The position numbers were made by a program, and so were the translations under genes. The notes below the pieces were generated by a model. The model made no database searches. It was not told the origin of the DNA and worked only from the letters and a program-made list of their open reading frames with translations. From Acidobacteriota bacterium (GTDB lineage: Bacteria > Acidobacteriota > Terriglobia > Terriglobales > Acidobacteriaceae), in contig JAJZBZ010000001.1 in NCBI GenBank assembly GCA_021846275.1, positions 62,001-126,000 on the forward strand: a stretch of DNA of 64,000 bases. Direction: 5' to 3'. Shown here in pieces: positions 62,766 to 64,000 of the stretch; the first letter of the stretch is position 1; every line of letters begins with the position of its first letter.

Positions 62766-63806
62766 TTATTTCTGCGCTGACTCCATCAGTTGCCGCGCCA
62801 GACGCTCGTAGAGATCGACGGCTTCGACCAGTTCGCTCTTGGCAATTCGCTCGTGCGGCGTGTGTGCAACGTGAATGGAGCCGGGGCCAAGCAGCAGTGG
62901 CTCGCCCCATTTCGTCAACTGTGGAATATCCGTGGTGAACTTGGCAACCATCGTTGGAAATCCCTCCAGTGTGCGCAGTCGAACGAATGGAATTTCGAGC
63001 GGAAACTCGACCTCGGCCAATCCCTCCGCCGCACGAAGCAACGCCGCGCGAGTCTCGGATGCGTCTCCGACGAGGCGAATCAGCAACTGCGCGGAAGCCT
63101 GATCGGCAATCACATTGGGCGCGCGTCCACCTTCAATCTGCCCAATGTTCATCGTGCTTTCGCCCACATCGTCAGAGACCGGAAGCGGAATCTCCAGCAT
63201 GCGAGACAACGCCGCGACCAGCTTATGCACGGCCGAATCGCCCAACTCCGGATAAGCCGAATGCGCCATCCGTCCAGATGCGCGAACAAGCGCGCGCAAG
63301 GCACCCTTTGAGGCGATGGCGAGCCGGTTATCAGTCGGTTCGCCATTGATGAGCCATCGGCTTCCCTTCGCGCGCTCGTTGGCCACTTTTGCCCCTGCGG
63401 AATCCCGCTCCTCGCCGGCAACAAACAGCAGTCCAACCGAAAATCCGGCGGCGCGCAGGCGATCAGCAGCTGCAATCTGCGCCGCTGCAATTCCCTTCGC
63501 ATCGCAGACGCCGCGTCCATGAAGGAACTCATCGTCCTCGCGCAGCGGCAGATAGGGTGGCACGGTGTCGAGGTGCGTGGAAAAGACAAGCTCCGGCTTG
63601 TTCACACGTGGTCCCGCGTACACGTTCCAGCGCTTCGCCAGTATGCCGCTTTCGGCAGGCTGCGGAACTTCCATCATTTCCACGATCCAGTCCCGGCGTC
63701 GCAGCCAGTCCGCGAGAAACTCCATCACCGCGGCCTCGTTGTAGGTCGTTGACTCAATCGCAACCAGATCGCGCGTCAGCGCCAGCACATCCACATCGCC
63801 GCCCAT
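62766..63806 (-). CDS. M20-family metallopeptidase/deacylase (ArgE/DapE-like)
   Basis: A 346-residue zinc deacylase. Metal and catalytic motifs are STHLDTVPP (His-x-Asp), GRGVCDAKG (bridging Asp), GEERDSAGAK (Glu-Glu) and a distal HTPHERI. A lid-type domain follows GALRALVRASGRMAHSAYPELGDSAVHKLVAALS. Substrates of the group include N-acetylornithine, N-succinyl-diaminopimelate and N-acyl-amino acids. Because argJ is present, a classical ArgE role may be redundant; a desuccinylase partner for the NSAR at 31.9 kb is an alternative. Convergent with the ABC ATPase gene. Confidence 0.9.
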   Translation of the reverse strand: MGGDVDVLALTRDLVAIESTTYNEAAVMEFLADWLRRRDWIVEMMEVPQPAESGILAKRWNVYAGPRVNKPELVFSTHLDTVPPYLPLREDDEFLHGRGVCDAKGIAAAQIAAADRLRAAGFSVGLLFVAGEERDSAGAKVANERAKGSRWLINGEPTDNRLAIASKGALRALVRASGRMAHSAYPELGDSAVHKLVAALSRMLEIPLPVSDDVGESTMNIGQIEGGRAPNVIADQASAQLLIRLVGDASETRAALLRAAEGLAEVEFPLEIPFVRLRTLEGFPTMVAKFTTDIPQLTKWGEPLLLGPGSIHVAHTPHERIAKSELVEAVDLYERLARQLMESAQK

Positions 63807-63931
63807 TCCATCTCCTGAAGTTCATGCCCGATACGCATCCCGGTCATGAGCCTGTTCCCAGCCAGCATATCGCAGCCCGCGCGGGAGCATCGCGCAACAG
63901 GTCCATTCCTTCAGGCGCTATCATCCTTGCT

Positions 63932-64000
63932 ATGGACAGTGCCGCGCAGCAGCCAGCCGAACACGCAACTCTGCGCTCGTTATTTCTCGATGGACCGGCT
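63932..64000 (+). CDS. Partial gene at the window edge
   Basis: An ATG at 63932 opens a frame that continues to the last base, giving 23 residues (MDSAAQQPAEHATLRSLFLDG then PA). The gene lies beyond the window. The segment LRSLFLDGPA resembles the opening of some alpha/beta hydrolases, but this is too short for a confident family call. The sequence from 63807 to 63931 otherwise holds no gene. Confidence 0.4.
   Translation, partial: MDSAAQQPAEHATLRSLFLDGPA

Overview
The window reads as a chromosomal segment of a high-GC bacterium, most likely an Acidobacteriota species of the Acidobacteriaceae type. The basis is a family-level impression: a VWFA-related protein of the kind common in acidobacteria, a DUF4136 protein, a FecR-domain protein with a Tyr/Trp/Gly-rich tail, a secreted GH31 enzyme, an FG-GAP/ASPIC protein and a YncE-phosphoesterase fusion, all among ordinary housekeeping genes. 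There is no rRNA, tRNA, CRISPR array, transposase or prophage that I can see. Coding density is high. Many genes start at GTG or TTG, and several are joined by ATGA stop/start overlaps.

Layout. 0-1 kb: a guanine-deaminase-like gene between short dispersed repeats. 1-5.5 kb (minus): lon, prephenate dehydratase, UbiA prenyltransferase. 5.7-10.8 kb: a secreted M28 peptidase and a convergent secreted YncE/phosphoesterase protein sharing a hairpin terminator. 11.0-14.3 kb: a haem-delivery operon, ccmE-ccmA-ybaK-ccmB-ccmC-ccmD. Its CcmE has a CxxxY haem-binding motif instead of the usual His motif, and its 35-residue CcmD is easily missed. 14.7-17.5 kb: DAHP synthase, an overlapping propeller lipoprotein, and a small winged-helix protein. 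17.5-24.4 kb: YihY, a cold-shock protein, QueG, a VWFA protein with a Gly-rich repeat, and a GH31 glycosidase. 24.5-31.9 kb: secreted proteins of unknown function, a glycosyltransferase, a Nudix hydrolase, UbiX, PurB, a glutaredoxin and a cupin. 31.9-35.0 kb (minus): mazG, a GNAT transferase and an NSAR/OSBS enolase, a plausible D-amino-acid conversion unit. 35-41.9 kb: prepilin peptidase, TPR and DUF4136 proteins, then dnaX-ybaB-(Tat metallo-beta-lactamase fold)-recR. 41.9-44.9 kb: a run of three exported proteins, FG-GAP/ASPIC, Tat rhodanese and TlpA-like thioredoxin. 45.8-48.9 kb: an ABC importer with a doubled permease and no binding protein. 49-57.3 kb: TonB C-domain protein, secA, glgA, ksgA (its start is abnormal), a FecR-domain protein and ruvC. 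57.5-64 kb: a Tat Gfo/Idh/MocA oxidoreductase, a Wzi-like porin, argJ, an ABC ATPase, an M20 peptidase and the first 23 codons of another gene.

The + strand is G-rich over C on the left, whichever strand is coding. Past about 49 kb it becomes C-rich over G, so the window may contain a strand-bias switch. The most interesting items are the CxxxY CcmE operon, the NSAR-GNAT pair, the rhodanese/TlpA/FG-GAP trio, the ksgA start anomaly and this skew change. I see no clearly unprecedented system; these are the best candidates for novelty.
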